Of a stretch of DNA of 64,000 nucleotides, positions 1 to 11,007 are shown in pieces. Positions within the stretch are counted from its first letter, which is position 1. Each line of letters starts with the position of its first letter. Under the pieces are notes generated by a model that was not told the DNA's origin, did no database searches, and was given only the letters and a program-made list of their open reading frames with translations. The stretch is from Stutzerimonas stutzeri (lineage in GTDB: Bacteria; Pseudomonadota; Gammaproteobacteria; Pseudomonadales; Pseudomonadaceae), in the NCBI RefSeq assembly GCF_015291885.1, contig NZ_CP036186.1, forward strand, positions 1,997,001-2,061,000. The letters run 5' to 3'. The position numbers and the translations under genes are program-made.

Positions 1-1314
1 ATTTCGGCGGCCACGGGCGTGGAGCGCGGCATTCGCCGGCTTTCCGAATTCAACATGTTGCTGGCGGTGTTGCTGCTGCTGTTCGTGCTGGTCGTCGGCG
101 ACACGGTGTTCCTGCTCAATGCGCTGGTGATGAACGTCGGCGACTACTTCTCCAACTTCATCAGTCTGTCGCTGGACACCTACGCCTACCGCCGGCCGAC
201 CGACTGGCTGAATGCCTGGACGGTGTTCTTCTGGGCCTGGTGGATTGCCTGGGGGCCGTTCGTGGGCCTGTTTCTGGCGCGGATTTCCCGTGGCCGCACC
301 ATCCGCGAGTTCGTCATCGGCACGCTGCTGTTGCCGCTGGCCTTCATGATGGCCTGGATGTCGATCATGGGTAACAGCGCCATCGAGATGGTCATGGGCG
401 GTGCCCTCGAATTCGGTCAGCAGGCGGTGAGCAACCCTGGCTCGTCGATCTATCTGTTCCTGCAGAGCCTGCCCTGGGCCGGTCTCACCACCATCGTGGT
501 GACCATCCTCGCGATCGTGTTCTTCGTCACCTCCGGCGACTCCGGCTCGCTGGTGCTGTCGAACTTCACCTCCATCCTCAAGGATGTGAACAGCGACGCG
601 CCGGTGTGGATGCGCATTCTCTGGGCGGCGATCATCGGCATTCTCACCCTGGCGCTGCTGATTGCCGGCGGCCTGACCGCGCTGCAGGGCACCGTGGTGA
701 TCATGGGGCTGCCGTTCTCCATCGTTCTGCTATTCATGATGTACGGGCTGTTCAAGGCATTGCACGTCGAGGGCGTCATGGCCGACAGCTACCAGAAGAG
801 CCTGTCCGGCTACCTGTCCGGGCGCGCGACGCTGGAGCACACGCAGATGAACTGGAGTCAGCGCCTGTCGCGGGCGATGAGCTTCCCCAGCCGTTCGCAG
901 ATCCGTCGTTACATGAAGGATGTCTGCAAGCCGGCGATGGAAGAGATCCAGAAGGCGCTGGGCGAGAAGGGCGTGCCGGTGGATATCGTCGAAGGCGAGC
1001 CGGGCAACGAGCACCTGGCGCTGCACGTCAATCTGGGCAGCGAGCAGGACTTCACTTACCAGATCTGGCCGGTGCGCGGCACCATGCCATCCTTTGCCCT
1101 GCGCACGCAGAGCGGCAACGCCGACTACTACCGGCTCGAGGTGCATCTGCGTCAGGGCAGCCTGGGTTACGACCTGATGGGCTACTCCCGGCGCCAGCTG
1201 ATCGAGGACATCCTCGACCACTACGAGCACCACATGCACTTCCTGCATCTGCAGCGCGAGAACGGTGGTGGTGAAAGCGGCATGCCCAACCCGGGCGCAA
1301 CGCCGACACCTTGA
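1..1314 (+). CDS. betT: BCCT-family choline/betaine transporter, C-terminal part (5' end outside window)
   Basis: The frame is open from base 1, so the gene begins upstream of the window; a GTG at 19 is internal. The visible 437 residues hold the last membrane helices of a betaine/choline/carnitine transporter. They include a tryptophan-rich segment (FFWAWWIAWGPFVGLFLARI) typical of BCCT helix 8, and then a long soluble C-terminal tail of roughly 170 residues from about residue 270. That long tail is known from BetT-type proton-driven choline transporters, where it takes part in osmotic control. BetB and BetA follow on the same strand, so the likely role is choline import feeding betaine synthesis in the inner membrane. 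Choline, rather than betaine or carnitine, as substrate is inferred from the neighbours. Confidence 0.9.
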   Translation: MSAATGVERGIRRLSEFNMLLAVLLLLFVLVVGDTVFLLNALVMNVGDYFSNFISLSLDTYAYRRPTDWLNAWTVFFWAWWIAWGPFVGLFLARISRGRTIREFVIGTLLLPLAFMMAWMSIMGNSAIEMVMGGALEFGQQAVSNPGSSIYLFLQSLPWAGLTTIVVTILAIVFFVTSGDSGSLVLSNFTSILKDVNSDAPVWMRILWAAIIGILTLALLIAGGLTALQGTVVIMGLPFSIVLLFMMYGLFKALHVEGVMADSYQKSLSGYLSGRATLEHTQMNWSQRLSRAMSFPSRSQIRRYMKDVCKPAMEEIQKALGEKGVPVDIVEGEPGNEHLALHVNLGSEQDFTYQIWPVRGTMPSFALRTQSGNADYYRLEVHLRQGSLGYDLMGYSRRQLIEDILDHYEHHMHFLHLQRENGGGESGMPNPGATPTP

Positions 1315-1321
1315 CCCTGCA

Positions 1322-1344
1322 CGCCTCGGGCGATCCCCGAGGCG
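1322..1344. repeat. Inverted repeat / hairpin between betT and betB
   Basis: A perfect 9-bp stem (CGCCTCGGG paired with CCCGAGGCG) around a 5-base loop lies just after the betT stop. No T-run follows, so it is at best a weak terminator, or an mRNA-processing hairpin that could lower read-through from betT into betB. Confidence 0.5.
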
Positions 1345-1406
1345 TTCCATTCATGTCGCGGTAGTGTCGATCCGCTGCCGCCACGACCAGTACGAAGAGG
1401 TAGAAC

Positions 1407-2879
<1,473 letters not shown>

Positions 2880-2892
2880 GGGAGGTAGAACC

Positions 2893-4566
2893 ATGGAATA
2901 TGACTACATCATCATCGGCGCCGGCTCGGCGGGTAACGTGCTGGCCGCGCGGTTGACCGAGGACGCCGACGTCAGCGTGCTGCTGCTGGAAGCCGGCGGC
3001 CCGGACTATCGGCTGGATTTCCGCACCCAGATGCCCGCCGCGCTGGCGTATCCGCTGCAGGGCACGCGCTACAACTGGGCCTACAAGACCGACCCCGAGC
3101 CGCACATGAACAACCGCCGCATGGACTGCGGTCGTGGCAAGGGCCTGGGCGGTTCTTCGTTGATCAACGGCATGTGCTACATCCGAGGCAACGCCCTGGA
3201 TTACGACAACTGGGCCAAGGCACCGGGGTTGGAGGACTGGACCTATCTCGACTGCCTGCCGTATTTCCGCAAGGCCGAGTCGCGCGACATCGGCCCCAAC
3301 GACTACCACGGCGGCGACGGCCCGGTCAGCGTGACCACACCGAAGGCCGACAACAACGAGCTGTTCCACGCCATGGTCGAGGCCGGCGTGCAGGCCGGTT
3401 ATCCCCGTACCGACGATCTCAATGGCTTCCAGCAGGAAGGCTTCGGCCCGATGGATCGCACCGTGACGCCGCAGGGCCGGCGCGCCAGTACCGCTCGCGG
3501 CTATCTGGACCAGGCCAAGGAACGGCCGAGTCTGACCATCCACACCCATGCCGTCACCGACCGTGTGCTGTTCGAGGGCAAGCGTGCCGTCGGCGTTCGT
3601 TACCTGCGCGGCCGCGAGCAGCCACAGGTGGCGCGTGCGCGCCGTGAAGTGCTGCTGTGTGGTGGCGCCATTGCCTCGCCGCAGATCCTGCAGCGCTCGG
3701 GGGTTGGCCCTGGTGCGTTGCTGAAGAAGCTCGGCGTCACGCTGGTGCAGGAGCTGCCCGGCGTCGGCCAGAACCTGCAGGACCATCTGGAGATGTACCT
3801 GCAGTTCGAGTGCCTGAAGCCGGTGTCGCTGTACCCGGCGCTCAAGTGGTGGAACCAGCCGGCGATTGGCGCCGAGTGGCTGTTCCTCGGCAGCGGCATC
3901 GGTGCCAGCAACCAGTTCGAGGCCGGCGGCTTCATCCGCAGCAGCGACGAGTTCGAATGGCCGAACATCCAGTTCCACTTCCTGCCGGTAGCGGTCAGCT
4001 ACAACGGCAGCAACGCCCATGACGGCCACAGCTTCCAGGCCCACGTCGGCTCGATGCGTTCACCCAGTCGCGGTCGTATCGAGATCCGCTCCACCGATCC
4101 GCGGGTCGATCCGAGCATCCTGTTCAACTACATGGCCCACGAGCAGGACTGGCGCGAGTTCCGCGATGCCATTCGCCTCACCCGCGAGATCATCGCGCAG
4201 CCGGCGCTCGATCCCTACCGTGGTCGCGAGCTGAACCCGGGTGTGGAAGCGCAGAGCGATGCCGAGCTGGACGCCTTCGTCCGCGAGCACGCGGAGACGG
4301 CCTATCACCCGTCCTGCTCCTGCAGGATGGGCACGGACGACATGGCCGTGGTCGACGGGCAGGGTCGCGTGCATGGAGTGGAAGGGTTGCGCGTGGTGGA
4401 TGCTTCGATCATGCCGCAGATCATCACTGGCAACCTCAACGCCACCACCATCATGCTGGCTGAGAAGATCGCCGACCGGATTCGCGGTCGCGAGCCGTTG
4501 CCGCGCAGCACGGCGAGCTACTACGTCGCCAACGGCGCACCGGTGCGGCAACCGCCGCAGCGTTGA
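2893..4566 (+). CDS. betA: Choline dehydrogenase (GMC flavoprotein)
   Basis: This 557-residue glucose-methanol-choline oxidoreductase oxidises choline to betaine aldehyde, passing electrons to the respiratory chain; BetA is membrane-associated. The N-terminal FAD-binding motif IIGAGSAGN is at about residues 6-14. The GMC signature region [15 protein letters not shown] is near 77-91. The active-site histidine is in [10 protein letters not shown], near residue 472. GGGAGGTAG-type ribosome binding site precedes the ATG. Length matches the family. It forms an operon with betB and is closed by the terminator at 4624-4651. Confidence 0.96.
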   Translation: MEYDYIIIGAGSAGNVLAARLTEDADVSVLLLEAGGPDYRLDFRTQMPAALAYPLQGTRYNWAYKTDPEPHMNNRRMDCGRGKGLGGSSLINGMCYIRGNALDYDNWAKAPGLEDWTYLDCLPYFRKAESRDIGPNDYHGGDGPVSVTTPKADNNELFHAMVEAGVQAGYPRTDDLNGFQQEGFGPMDRTVTPQGRRASTARGYLDQAKERPSLTIHTHAVTDRVLFEGKRAVGVRYLRGREQPQVARARREVLLCGGAIASPQILQRSGVGPGALLKKLGVTLVQELPGVGQNLQDHLEMYLQFECLKPVSLYPALKWWNQPAIGAEWLFLGSGIGASNQFEAGGFIRSSDEFEWPNIQFHFLPVAVSYNGSNAHDGHSFQAHVGSMRSPSRGRIEIRSTDPRVDPSILFNYMAHEQDWREFRDAIRLTREIIAQPALDPYRGRELNPGVEAQSDAELDAFVREHAETAYHPSCSCRMGTDDMAVVDGQGRVHGVEGLRVVDASIMPQIITGNLNATTIMLAEKIADRIRGREPLPRSTASYYVANGAPVRQPPQR

Positions 4567-4623
4567 CGGACCTGCAGTCCGTCGGTGGAGAAGGCTTCGC
4601 CGAGGACTGGTTGCACAGAAATG

Positions 4624-4651
4624 AAAACGCCCCGCTAGTGCGGGGCGTTTT
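4624..4651. terminator. Bidirectional intrinsic terminator between betA and rimO
   Basis: The arms AAAACGCCCCGC and GCGGGGCGTTTT pair perfectly (12 bp) round a TAGT loop. The A-run and T-run on the two sides serve both strands, as expected between the convergent genes betA and rimO. Confidence 0.9.
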
Positions 4652-4667
4652 CGTGTGGCGGAGCAGT

Positions 4668-5990
4668 TCAGATCACTTCGGCCCAGAGGTCGTACTCGTC
4701 GGCGTGGGTGACGCGCACGCGGACCTTGTCGCCCGGCTGCAGCGATTTCTCGCTGTCGATGTAGACCATGCCGTCGATCTCCGGGGCGTCGGCCCAGGAG
4801 CGGCCGATGGCGCCGTCCTCGTCCACTTCATCGATCAGCACGTCCAGTTCCTTGCCGACCTTCAGCTGCAGGCGCGCGGCGCTGATGGCCTGCTGATGCG
4901 CCATGAAGCGGTCCCAGCGATCCTGCTTGATCTCGTCCGGTACCGGCTCGAGGCCCATGACCTCGGCCGGCGCGCCGTCCACCGGCGAATACTGGAAGCA
5001 GCCGACGCGGTCGAGCTGGGCTTCGGTCAGCCAGTCCAGCAGGTACTGGAAGTCTTCCTCGGTCTCGCCGGGGAAGCCGACGATGAAGGTCGAGCGAATG
5101 GTCAGCTCGGGGCAGATCTCGCGCCACTTCTTGATGCGTGCCAGGGTCTTGTCTTCGAAGGCCGGGCGCTTCATGGCCTTGAGCACCTTCGGGCTGGCGT
5201 GCTGGAAGGGGATGTCCAGGTACGGCAGGATCCTGCCGGCGGCCATCAGCGGGATCACGTCGTCGACGTTCGGGTACGGATAAACGTAGTGCAGGCGCAC
5301 CCAGACGCCCATCTTGCCCAGCTCCTCGCACAGCTCGAGCATGCGCGTCTTGACCGGCTGGCCGTTCCAGAAATCCAACTTGTACTTGAGGTCGACGCCA
5401 TAGGCGCTGGTGTCCTGGCTGATCACCAGGACTTCCTTCACGCCGGCCTTGACCAGGCGCTCGGCTTCGCTGAGCACATCGCCCACCGGACGGCTGACCA
5501 GCTTGCCGCGCATCGACGGGATGATGCAGAAGCTGCAGCTGTGGTTGCAGCCTTCGGAAATCTTCAGATAGGCGTAGTGACGCGGGGTGAGCTTGATGCC
5601 CTGTGGCGGCACCAGGTCGACGAAGGGGTCGTGCTCAATGTTTGGCGGCACCACTTCATGTACCGCATTGACCACCTGCTCGTACTGCTGCGGGCCGGTA
5701 ACCGCCAGCACGCTGGGATGCACGCCGCGGATGTTGTTTTCGTCCACGCCCATGCAGCCGGTGACGATTACCTTGCCGTTCTCGGCGATCGCCTCGCCAA
5801 TGGCGTCCAGCGATTCGGCCTTGGCGCTGTCGATGAAACCGCAGGTATTGACCACCACCACATCGGCATCCTCGTAGGACGGCACGATCTGGTAACCCTC
5901 CATGCGCAGCTGGGTGAGGATGCGTTCAGAGTCGACCGTTGCCTTGGGGCAACCCAAGCTCACGAACCCGACTGTTGGCGTTTTGCTCAT
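4668..5990 (-). CDS. rimO: Ribosomal protein uS12 methylthiotransferase RimO
   Basis: RimO is a radical-SAM enzyme that adds a methylthio group to an aspartate of ribosomal protein S12. The N-terminal methylthiotransferase domain begins [18 protein letters not shown]. The radical-SAM cluster motif is CNHSCSFC. The C-terminus has the TRAM-like domain ending LWAEVI. The ATG at 5990 (MSKTPTVGF) gives 440 residues, the normal length; the 20 in-frame codons upstream lack family similarity and look like leader. Single gene, convergent with betA. Confidence 0.96.
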   Translation of the reverse strand: MSKTPTVGFVSLGCPKATVDSERILTQLRMEGYQIVPSYEDADVVVVNTCGFIDSAKAESLDAIGEAIAENGKVIVTGCMGVDENNIRGVHPSVLAVTGPQQYEQVVNAVHEVVPPNIEHDPFVDLVPPQGIKLTPRHYAYLKISEGCNHSCSFCIIPSMRGKLVSRPVGDVLSEAERLVKAGVKEVLVISQDTSAYGVDLKYKLDFWNGQPVKTRMLELCEELGKMGVWVRLHYVYPYPNVDDVIPLMAAGRILPYLDIPFQHASPKVLKAMKRPAFEDKTLARIKKWREICPELTIRSTFIVGFPGETEEDFQYLLDWLTEAQLDRVGCFQYSPVDGAPAEVMGLEPVPDEIKQDRWDRFMAHQQAISAARLQLKVGKELDVLIDEVDEDGAIGRSWADAPEIDGMVYIDSEKSLQPGDKVRVRVTHADEYDLWAEVI

Positions 5991-6255
5991 CGACTTTGAA
6001 CCTCGAAAACCGCGTATGAAAAAGGCGCGCGAGTATATAGAGCTGAGCATTTTTTAGCCAGACTGGAGGCGTCAGCGCTCGACCGTTCAGCGGTTCGTCG
6101 CTCCTTTGCTAAGGCCGCGAGCGAGATGCCATGGCGATCTGGCTGGACTAACCTCCACATCCCTTTGGCCCTATGAGGAGGTCTAATTCGGGCCGTGTTG
6201 AATGGATGTCAAAACGCTATCATTGGCGTCTCATTAGACCGAGCAAAGGGACTTC
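5991..6255. other. Intergenic region between divergent rimO and the secreted-protein gene
   Basis: This 265-base divergent spacer must hold the promoter of rimO and of the gene at 6256. Upstream of the latter there is TTGAAT followed, only 14 bases later, by TATCAT, too short a spacing for a confident sigma-70 call. No RNA gene or repeat is evident. Confidence 0.4.
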
Positions 6256-6912
6256 ATGAAAACGTTGCTATCGAACTGTCTGGCGATTGTGGCCGCCATA
6301 GGCTTGTGTACGGCCGCAATCGCCGAGGATGCGCTATTCAAGGAGCATATATATGGAGCGCCGTTCAGCACTTACAGCAATCAGGCAGGCTATTACGATT
6401 GTTCTGCAGAAATTGGCGCCACCGCACTGTGCGTGGATGACGTCAAGTTCGTAGGTCACTCTTTTACCGCAGCCTTACTGTTTTCCGGCGAGAAGCTTTA
6501 TATGGTCAGCCTGCTGTCGAGTTTCGAGCAGCAGGCCTACGTGCAGGCGGTCGCTGCGCTGGCTAAGTCCTTCGCCCTCGTTTCGCTGGCCGACGCCAAC
6601 TCGCAGCTAGATCTTCTTGATCTGGATCGTCAGAACAACCGGCAGGATTTTGCGGCCAAGTTGTCGAGTTACGAAAGTGTGGCCGCTAACGCGGGCAACC
6701 TCACCTACACCTTCATTGAAGGCCTGGATCGGGCGAAAAAGCACCCCAATGTCACGACAGCAGTAGCCGCCGCCAAGGACAACACCCGTGCTGCTGAACT
6801 AGTGATAATGGATGATGGTGCAGACTCGATACTTGCGATCCGCTTCTCCTTTCCCAAGCTGGAGGCAAGAAAGCTCCAGGACGCGCTCGCCAGTCCGGTA
6901 GAGGATTTCTAG
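6256..6912 (+). CDS. Hypothetical secreted protein, 218 aa
   Basis: I do not recognise a family. The N-terminus has a clear Sec signal peptide (MKTLLSNCLAIVAAIGLCTAAIAE, cleavage likely after AIA, residue 23). The mature part is small and mixed alpha/beta in look, with two cysteines (in YYDCSAEIGATALC) that could form a disulfide in the periplasm. AAAGGGA precedes the ATG at a suitable distance. It is a single gene, convergent with the polysaccharide operon whose last gene ends 27 bases away. No evidence links it to that operon. Confidence 0.75.
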   Translation: MKTLLSNCLAIVAAIGLCTAAIAEDALFKEHIYGAPFSTYSNQAGYYDCSAEIGATALCVDDVKFVGHSFTAALLFSGEKLYMVSLLSSFEQQAYVQAVAALAKSFALVSLADANSQLDLLDLDRQNNRQDFAAKLSSYESVAANAGNLTYTFIEGLDRAKKHPNVTTAVAAAKDNTRAAELVIMDDGADSILAIRFSFPKLEARKLQDALASPVEDF

Positions 6913-6939
6913 CTGATCCATGCGGCCGCATACTTCCTC

Positions 6940-8010
6940 TCAGCGGTTTGCCGCCGCAACTGCATTCGCAGCGAGGCGTCGCCGGCGAGGCAGATAGCGT
7001 TTGAGCGCCAGCGCCGGTGATTCGATCAGATGCCAGGACAACGCGGCAGCGATAAAGCTGGCGGCGAAGGCCAGGAGCATGAACGGTATCAGCGGTAGCT
7101 GGCCGTCGGTCCAGTGCATGATCAGCTGCTGGATCGGAAAGCTGAAGATATACAGGCCGTAGGAGAAATCGCCCGCCTTGCCGAACCCGGCCAGCCGCGG
7201 TATGCGCAGCTGGGCGAGGTATAGCGTGAGGTAAGGCAGGGTCAGCACGTGCACCAGCTGCCAGTATTCGCTGCGTGCACTGAGCACGTTCACGGACACC
7301 AGCAGCGCGACGAGCTTCCAGTTCCATACGATGCGTTCGCGGTACAGATAGAACGCTACCCCCGCGTAGAAGAATATTCCCAGCCGAGTGACTTTGCGCA
7401 GCAGATCGGCTTGCATCTCGTAGGCCGGTATGAGGTGGAAATGCACGGCCATCATCAGTGCCAGACCAACCAGTGCGGCACTGCGCCCGAAGACCTTGAG
7501 TAGCCCCAGCGTCATTACCGTGGCGTACATCAGTACTTCGTAGGGCAGTGTCCAGAGAGAGCCGTTGACCGTGTTTGCAAACGGGTTGGACTCGAACACT
7601 CCTGGCAGTCGGAACTCGGTAATCAGCAGCATGTTGCCCAGGTAGTTCCAGGTACCCGGTGCCGCTATGTAATCACCCAGCGACCATTCGGTTGCCAGTG
7701 GGCCGACCAGCAGTACGGCGAACAGCACCGACACGATCAGCGCAGGAAAAATGCGCAACGCTCGTTTGGCGGCGAACTCCAGCACGCTGTGACTGTTCAG
7801 CCAGGATGCTGCAATGAGAAAACCGCTCATCACGAAGAACACGTGTACGGCGATGTCCGCCGAGTCATAGCTGCCGCTGAACAGGCGCAGCGGTTCCTGA
7901 TGCGCCTGGCCTGAGAGTCCGTAGGCGTGACCGAACACCACCATCGCGGCGGCGAAAAAGCGCAGGAAATCGAAATTGTTGTCTCGGTTCGCCAGGGTGG
8001 GCGCGGACAT
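6940..8010 (-). CDS. Acyltransferase-3 family (OafA/YrhL-like) membrane O-acyltransferase
   Basis: This 356-residue polytopic protein starts with the acyltransferase-3 signature (NNFDFLRFFAAAMVVFGHAY, with catalytic-type histidine in the first helix) and has about ten hydrophobic helices. Members transfer acetyl or other acyl groups to sugars of surface polysaccharides at the inner membrane. A strong AAGGAGG lies 5 bases before the ATG. It is the last gene of the leftward polysaccharide operon, 22 bases after the GT2 gene. Acetyl as the donated group is an inference. Confidence 0.87.
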   Translation of the reverse strand: MSAPTLANRDNNFDFLRFFAAAMVVFGHAYGLSGQAHQEPLRLFSGSYDSADIAVHVFFVMSGFLIAASWLNSHSVLEFAAKRALRIFPALIVSVLFAVLLVGPLATEWSLGDYIAAPGTWNYLGNMLLITEFRLPGVFESNPFANTVNGSLWTLPYEVLMYATVMTLGLLKVFGRSAALVGLALMMAVHFHLIPAYEMQADLLRKVTRLGIFFYAGVAFYLYRERIVWNWKLVALLVSVNVLSARSEYWQLVHVLTLPYLTLYLAQLRIPRLAGFGKAGDFSYGLYIFSFPIQQLIMHWTDGQLPLIPFMLLAFAASFIAAALSWHLIESPALALKRYLPRRRRLAANAVAAANR

Positions 8011-8032
8011 TGGAACCTCCTTGTGGGTGTGG

Positions 8033-9106
8033 TCAACGCAGCGGGAATGTCCGGCTCATCCCAAGCGTGCGGCTCTCGCCGTCGCGGATGGCCTGTTTGA
8101 TCAGCCGCAGCCGTTCCGGCGCCTGCTGGCGGCGCGCGACATGGTGCAGTAGGCCGAGAAAGATCAAACGGTTCAGGCGGTACAACCAGGGCGACGCTGC
8201 CCAGACATAGGTGTCGAACCAGGCTTGGTTGCGGGCGGTGTAGTAGGCGCGGAAATCGGAGTCGCCTAGCAGGAAGGCCTCGTAGATGTTGCGAGTGTGG
8301 GCCTTGATGTTCCACGACAGCTCCAGCTCGTCGATCAGTGCGCCGGTGACCAACCGCAGGCGGCCTCCTTTTGCTGTGATACGCCGGGTGTACTCGGTGT
8401 CGTCGGCATACAGCACCAGCTCGCGCAAAGGCACTCCGATCGCCTGATACAAGCTGCGATGCGCGAGCATGCCGCCGTACGGTGCGAACGGCAGATCCAT
8501 GGCCCGTGGTGGCGTTCCTTGCGGTTTACCCCATGGCAGACGGCGCCAGATCTTGTAAGGCAGCTGTGCTATGTGGAAGCCGAAATAGCTGGAGCGCGGC
8601 TGAATGGCAAAACGCTGTGGCACACCGCGAGCGATGTCTTCCTGCTGACTGGGCCGAAAACCCAGAACGGCAGCTCGATTAAGCCCTACGTCCTCACCCA
8701 GCAGCGCCAGCTCCTGGTGAAGCAAGCGAACGGCTGATGCAGTGGGCGCGTTGTCGTCGTCCATCATCCAGATGTACTGCGCACCTTCGGCCAGCGCCGC
8801 CTCCAGTCCCACGGCATAGCCGTTAGCGGAACCGGTGTTTTGCTCGAGTTGGATAACTTCGACTTGTCCTGGCCAGCGGCTGGACAGCTGTTCAAGCGGT
8901 GCGCTGGAGGCGTTGCTCACCACCACCACGCGAGTGATCTGCTCGAAGGCGAAAGCCTGCTCGATCAAACGCCTCAGGTAGGCCATGCGGTCACCATAGG
9001 TGACGGTGACGATCGTGGTCTGTGGCTTCATGGTCGGTTCGTCTGTGCCGATGTCGACCGCTTGCGCGGATTGGCTGCACGTTTTTGCGCATGCTGAGTT
9101 CTGCAC
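8033..9106 (-). CDS. Glycosyltransferase family 2
   Basis: This is a GT-A fold glycosyltransferase of about 357 residues. The core begins TIVTVTYGDRMAYLRRLI, with NTGSANGYAVGLEAAL and the metal-binding WMMDDDNAP motif; the layout resembles the galactofuranosyl/rhamnosyl-transferase-like branch of GT2. I chose the GTG at 9106 because GAGGAG sits 7 bases upstream; an ATG at 9031 (MKPQTTIV) begins nearer the conserved core but has no good ribosome site. It adds a sugar to the lipid-linked repeat unit on the cytoplasmic face; donor and acceptor cannot be told. Confidence 0.87.
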   Translation of the reverse strand: MQNSACAKTCSQSAQAVDIGTDEPTMKPQTTIVTVTYGDRMAYLRRLIEQAFAFEQITRVVVVSNASSAPLEQLSSRWPGQVEVIQLEQNTGSANGYAVGLEAALAEGAQYIWMMDDDNAPTASAVRLLHQELALLGEDVGLNRAAVLGFRPSQQEDIARGVPQRFAIQPRSSYFGFHIAQLPYKIWRRLPWGKPQGTPPRAMDLPFAPYGGMLAHRSLYQAIGVPLRELVLYADDTEYTRRITAKGGRLRLVTGALIDELELSWNIKAHTRNIYEAFLLGDSDFRAYYTARNQAWFDTYVWAASPWLYRLNRLIFLGLLHHVARRQQAPERLRLIKQAIRDGESRTLGMSRTFPLR

Positions 9107-9117
9107 GGGGGATCTCC

Positions 9118-9327
9118 TCAGCTCTGTTCTTGAGTGGTGAGCGGCGGGCAAAGGGACTGCGTTTCGGACGCCAGGTCTTCATCGTTCGGGCTGAAGAAGG
9201 CGTGGAAGATGCGAATGAATCCACTACCCGAGGGGCTGCCAGGTGCGCTAGGAGCGGGAATGAGTTCGGTGTAGGAGTAGCCATCGGCCAGAATCAGCGA
9301 TGTTCTGGATATATCTTCTGTGCTCAT
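9118..9327 (-). CDS. Small hypothetical protein, 69 aa, inside the polysaccharide operon
   Basis: No family is recognised. The reading frame starts MSTEDISRTSLILADG and is rich in Ser, Pro and acidic residues, with no signal peptide or membrane helix. AGGAG lies 7 bases before the ATG, and the frame fits tightly between its neighbours (11 bases before the GT2 start, 39 after the secreted-protein gene), which supports it being a real operon member. It could be a modulator of an assembly protein, but nothing in the sequence shows this. Confidence 0.55.
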   Translation of the reverse strand: MSTEDISRTSLILADGYSYTELIPAPSAPGSPSGSGFIRIFHAFFSPNDEDLASETQSLCPPLTTQEQS

Positions 9328-9366
9328 GCTGTGGCTCCTGAGTAGCCGGGCGCTGCGATGCCCTGA

Positions 9367-9699
9367 TCAGAATGAATAGCGCCTGCTGTCCACTGGCGGG
9401 TACCAGAATGAAGTGGAGGCCGGCTCGGCAAACCGATGTTTCTGCTGGCCTGATGCCGCGCCGTCATGCTGCTCGGCCTGGGCCGAGGCACAACACTGCG
9501 GGGAGCTGGCCGATGTCTGGCTAAATGCGATGACGCTGGTGCTTCCCGCAGCATCGCAGGTGGTGGTATGGCTGGCCGAGAAGGCGGGTGTAGCGATCAG
9601 AGACTCCGCTACCGCCGTAGCGCTCGCAGGCTCCGTCATTACAACGAGAGCGAACCCGAGAGCGCGGGTCGCTCTCATCCACTTCTTTACTGTGTTCAT
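9367..9699 (-). CDS. Small secreted hypothetical protein, 110 aa
   Basis: No family is recognised. The N-terminus (MNTVKKWMRATRALGFALVV) is a charged stretch followed by a hydrophobic core and an ASA-type cleavage site near residue 28, so export is likely. The mature part has three cysteines (one in TTTCDAAG and a CC pair in SSPQCCAS), is Ser/Ala/Thr rich, and ends in an aromatic tail (FWYPPVDSRRYSF). GAGG precedes the ATG at 9699. It lies 34 bases after the GT4 gene in the same operon; role unknown. Confidence 0.6.
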   Translation of the reverse strand: MNTVKKWMRATRALGFALVVMTEPASATAVAESLIATPAFSASHTTTCDAAGSTSVIAFSQTSASSPQCCASAQAEQHDGAASGQQKHRFAEPASTSFWYPPVDSRRYSF

Positions 9700-9733
9700 C
9701 CTTGAAACCTCGTAAGTGAATGTATGGGCGCTT

Positions 9734-10939
9734 TTACGGGTGCTTGATGGGTACCACCGCCGCCGGATAGATCGGCGCGCTCGGTGGCGGCGAGGAGATG
9801 AGGGCAGGGTGTTCGTAAGCCCTGGCCTCGCGTAGCCGCGCTTCGACGAAGGCGCGGATCTCCTGCTCGAAACGTTCGCCGGAAAAGCGCTCGGCATTGC
9901 TGCGGCAGTTGGCGGCGCTGATGCGCGAGCGCTGGGCTTCGAATTCGGCAATGGCGGCGACGATCGATTGGGTGGTCTGTTCCGGGTAGAACACGCCAGT
10001 GGGCTCGGGGTGATCGAGGCCGCGCACGGTTTCCAGCACGCCGCCGCGACCATAGGCGATGACCGGTGTGCCACAGGCCTGTGCTTCGATCGGTGCGATA
10101 CCAAAGTCTTCTTCGGCTGCGAAAACGAATGCTTTGGCGCGCTGCATGTGCCGCAGCAGCATCTCGAAGCTCTGGTACCCAAGCAGGCTGACGTTGGGGC
10201 CGGCTGCTTCGCGAGCCTTGTCCATTTCCGGCCCGGTGCCAATCACGATCAGGCGTTTGTCGGGCATCGCCGAGAAGGCCTCGATGATCAGCGGAATCTT
10301 TTTGTACGGCACCATGCGCGAGGCCGTCAGATAGAAGCTTTCCTTGGCCTCGTGCAGGGTGAAGTGGCGGGTGTCGACCGGTGGATAGATCACAGTCGAC
10401 TGGCGCCGGTAGCTCTTGTTGATGCGGCGGCCAATGAACTGCGAGTTGGCGATGAATTCGTCGACACCGCTGGCGGTACGCTGATCCCACATGCGCATGT
10501 AGTGCAGCAGCATGCGCGCGAGCTTGGCCTTGATTCCGCGCTCCAGGCTGGCTTCGTGCAGGTACTGATGTTGCAGATCCCAGGCATAGCGAATCGGCGA
10601 GTGCACGTAGCTGATATGCAGCTGGTTCGGGCCAGTCAGCACGCCCTTGGCCACCGCATGGCTGCTGGAAATGATCAGGTCATAGGAGGACATGTCCAGC
10701 TGCTCGATGGCCAGAGGCATCAGTGGCAGGTACTTCTGATAATGAGTGCGCGCCTTCGGCAGCTGCTGAATGAAGGTGGTCTTGGCGCGCTTGCCGCCAA
10801 GATGAGCGCGGTCTGCGTCGGAAAGAAAATCGATGACTGCGAACAGGTCGGCTTCCGGCCAGACGGCGCAGAGACTGGCGAGCACCCGTTCGGCGCCGGC
10901 ATACGTCACCAGCCAATCGTGAACGATGGCAACTTTCAT
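9734..10939 (-). CDS. Glycosyltransferase family 4 (GT-B)
   Basis: This 401-residue GT-B retaining transferase starts MKVAIVHDWLVTYAGAERVL, the nucleotide-sugar transferase N-domain pattern of WbaZ-like mannosyl/glycosyltransferases. The C-terminal domain has the E-x7-E element in EEDFGIAPIEAQACGTPVIA. AAGGA 8 bases upstream supports the ATG at 10939 over the in-frame ATG at 10948. It acts in the cytoplasm on the lipid-linked repeat unit. Sugar specificity cannot be read from sequence. Confidence 0.9.
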   Translation of the reverse strand: MKVAIVHDWLVTYAGAERVLASLCAVWPEADLFAVIDFLSDADRAHLGGKRAKTTFIQQLPKARTHYQKYLPLMPLAIEQLDMSSYDLIISSSHAVAKGVLTGPNQLHISYVHSPIRYAWDLQHQYLHEASLERGIKAKLARMLLHYMRMWDQRTASGVDEFIANSQFIGRRINKSYRRQSTVIYPPVDTRHFTLHEAKESFYLTASRMVPYKKIPLIIEAFSAMPDKRLIVIGTGPEMDKAREAAGPNVSLLGYQSFEMLLRHMQRAKAFVFAAEEDFGIAPIEAQACGTPVIAYGRGGVLETVRGLDHPEPTGVFYPEQTTQSIVAAIAEFEAQRSRISAANCRSNAERFSGERFEQEIRAFVEARLREARAYEHPALISSPPPSAPIYPAAVVPIKHP

Positions 10940-11007
10940 GGATGACATCCTTGATCGAAAAATAAAAGTGAATGGCGTTGCCGCCATGCAGAATGAAGCG
11001 CTGCGTT

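Noticed and set aside
4563..5999. 478-codon frame antisense to rimO
   Set aside because: It mirrors rimO, shows no domain, and RimO's cysteine motifs are intact on the minus strand.
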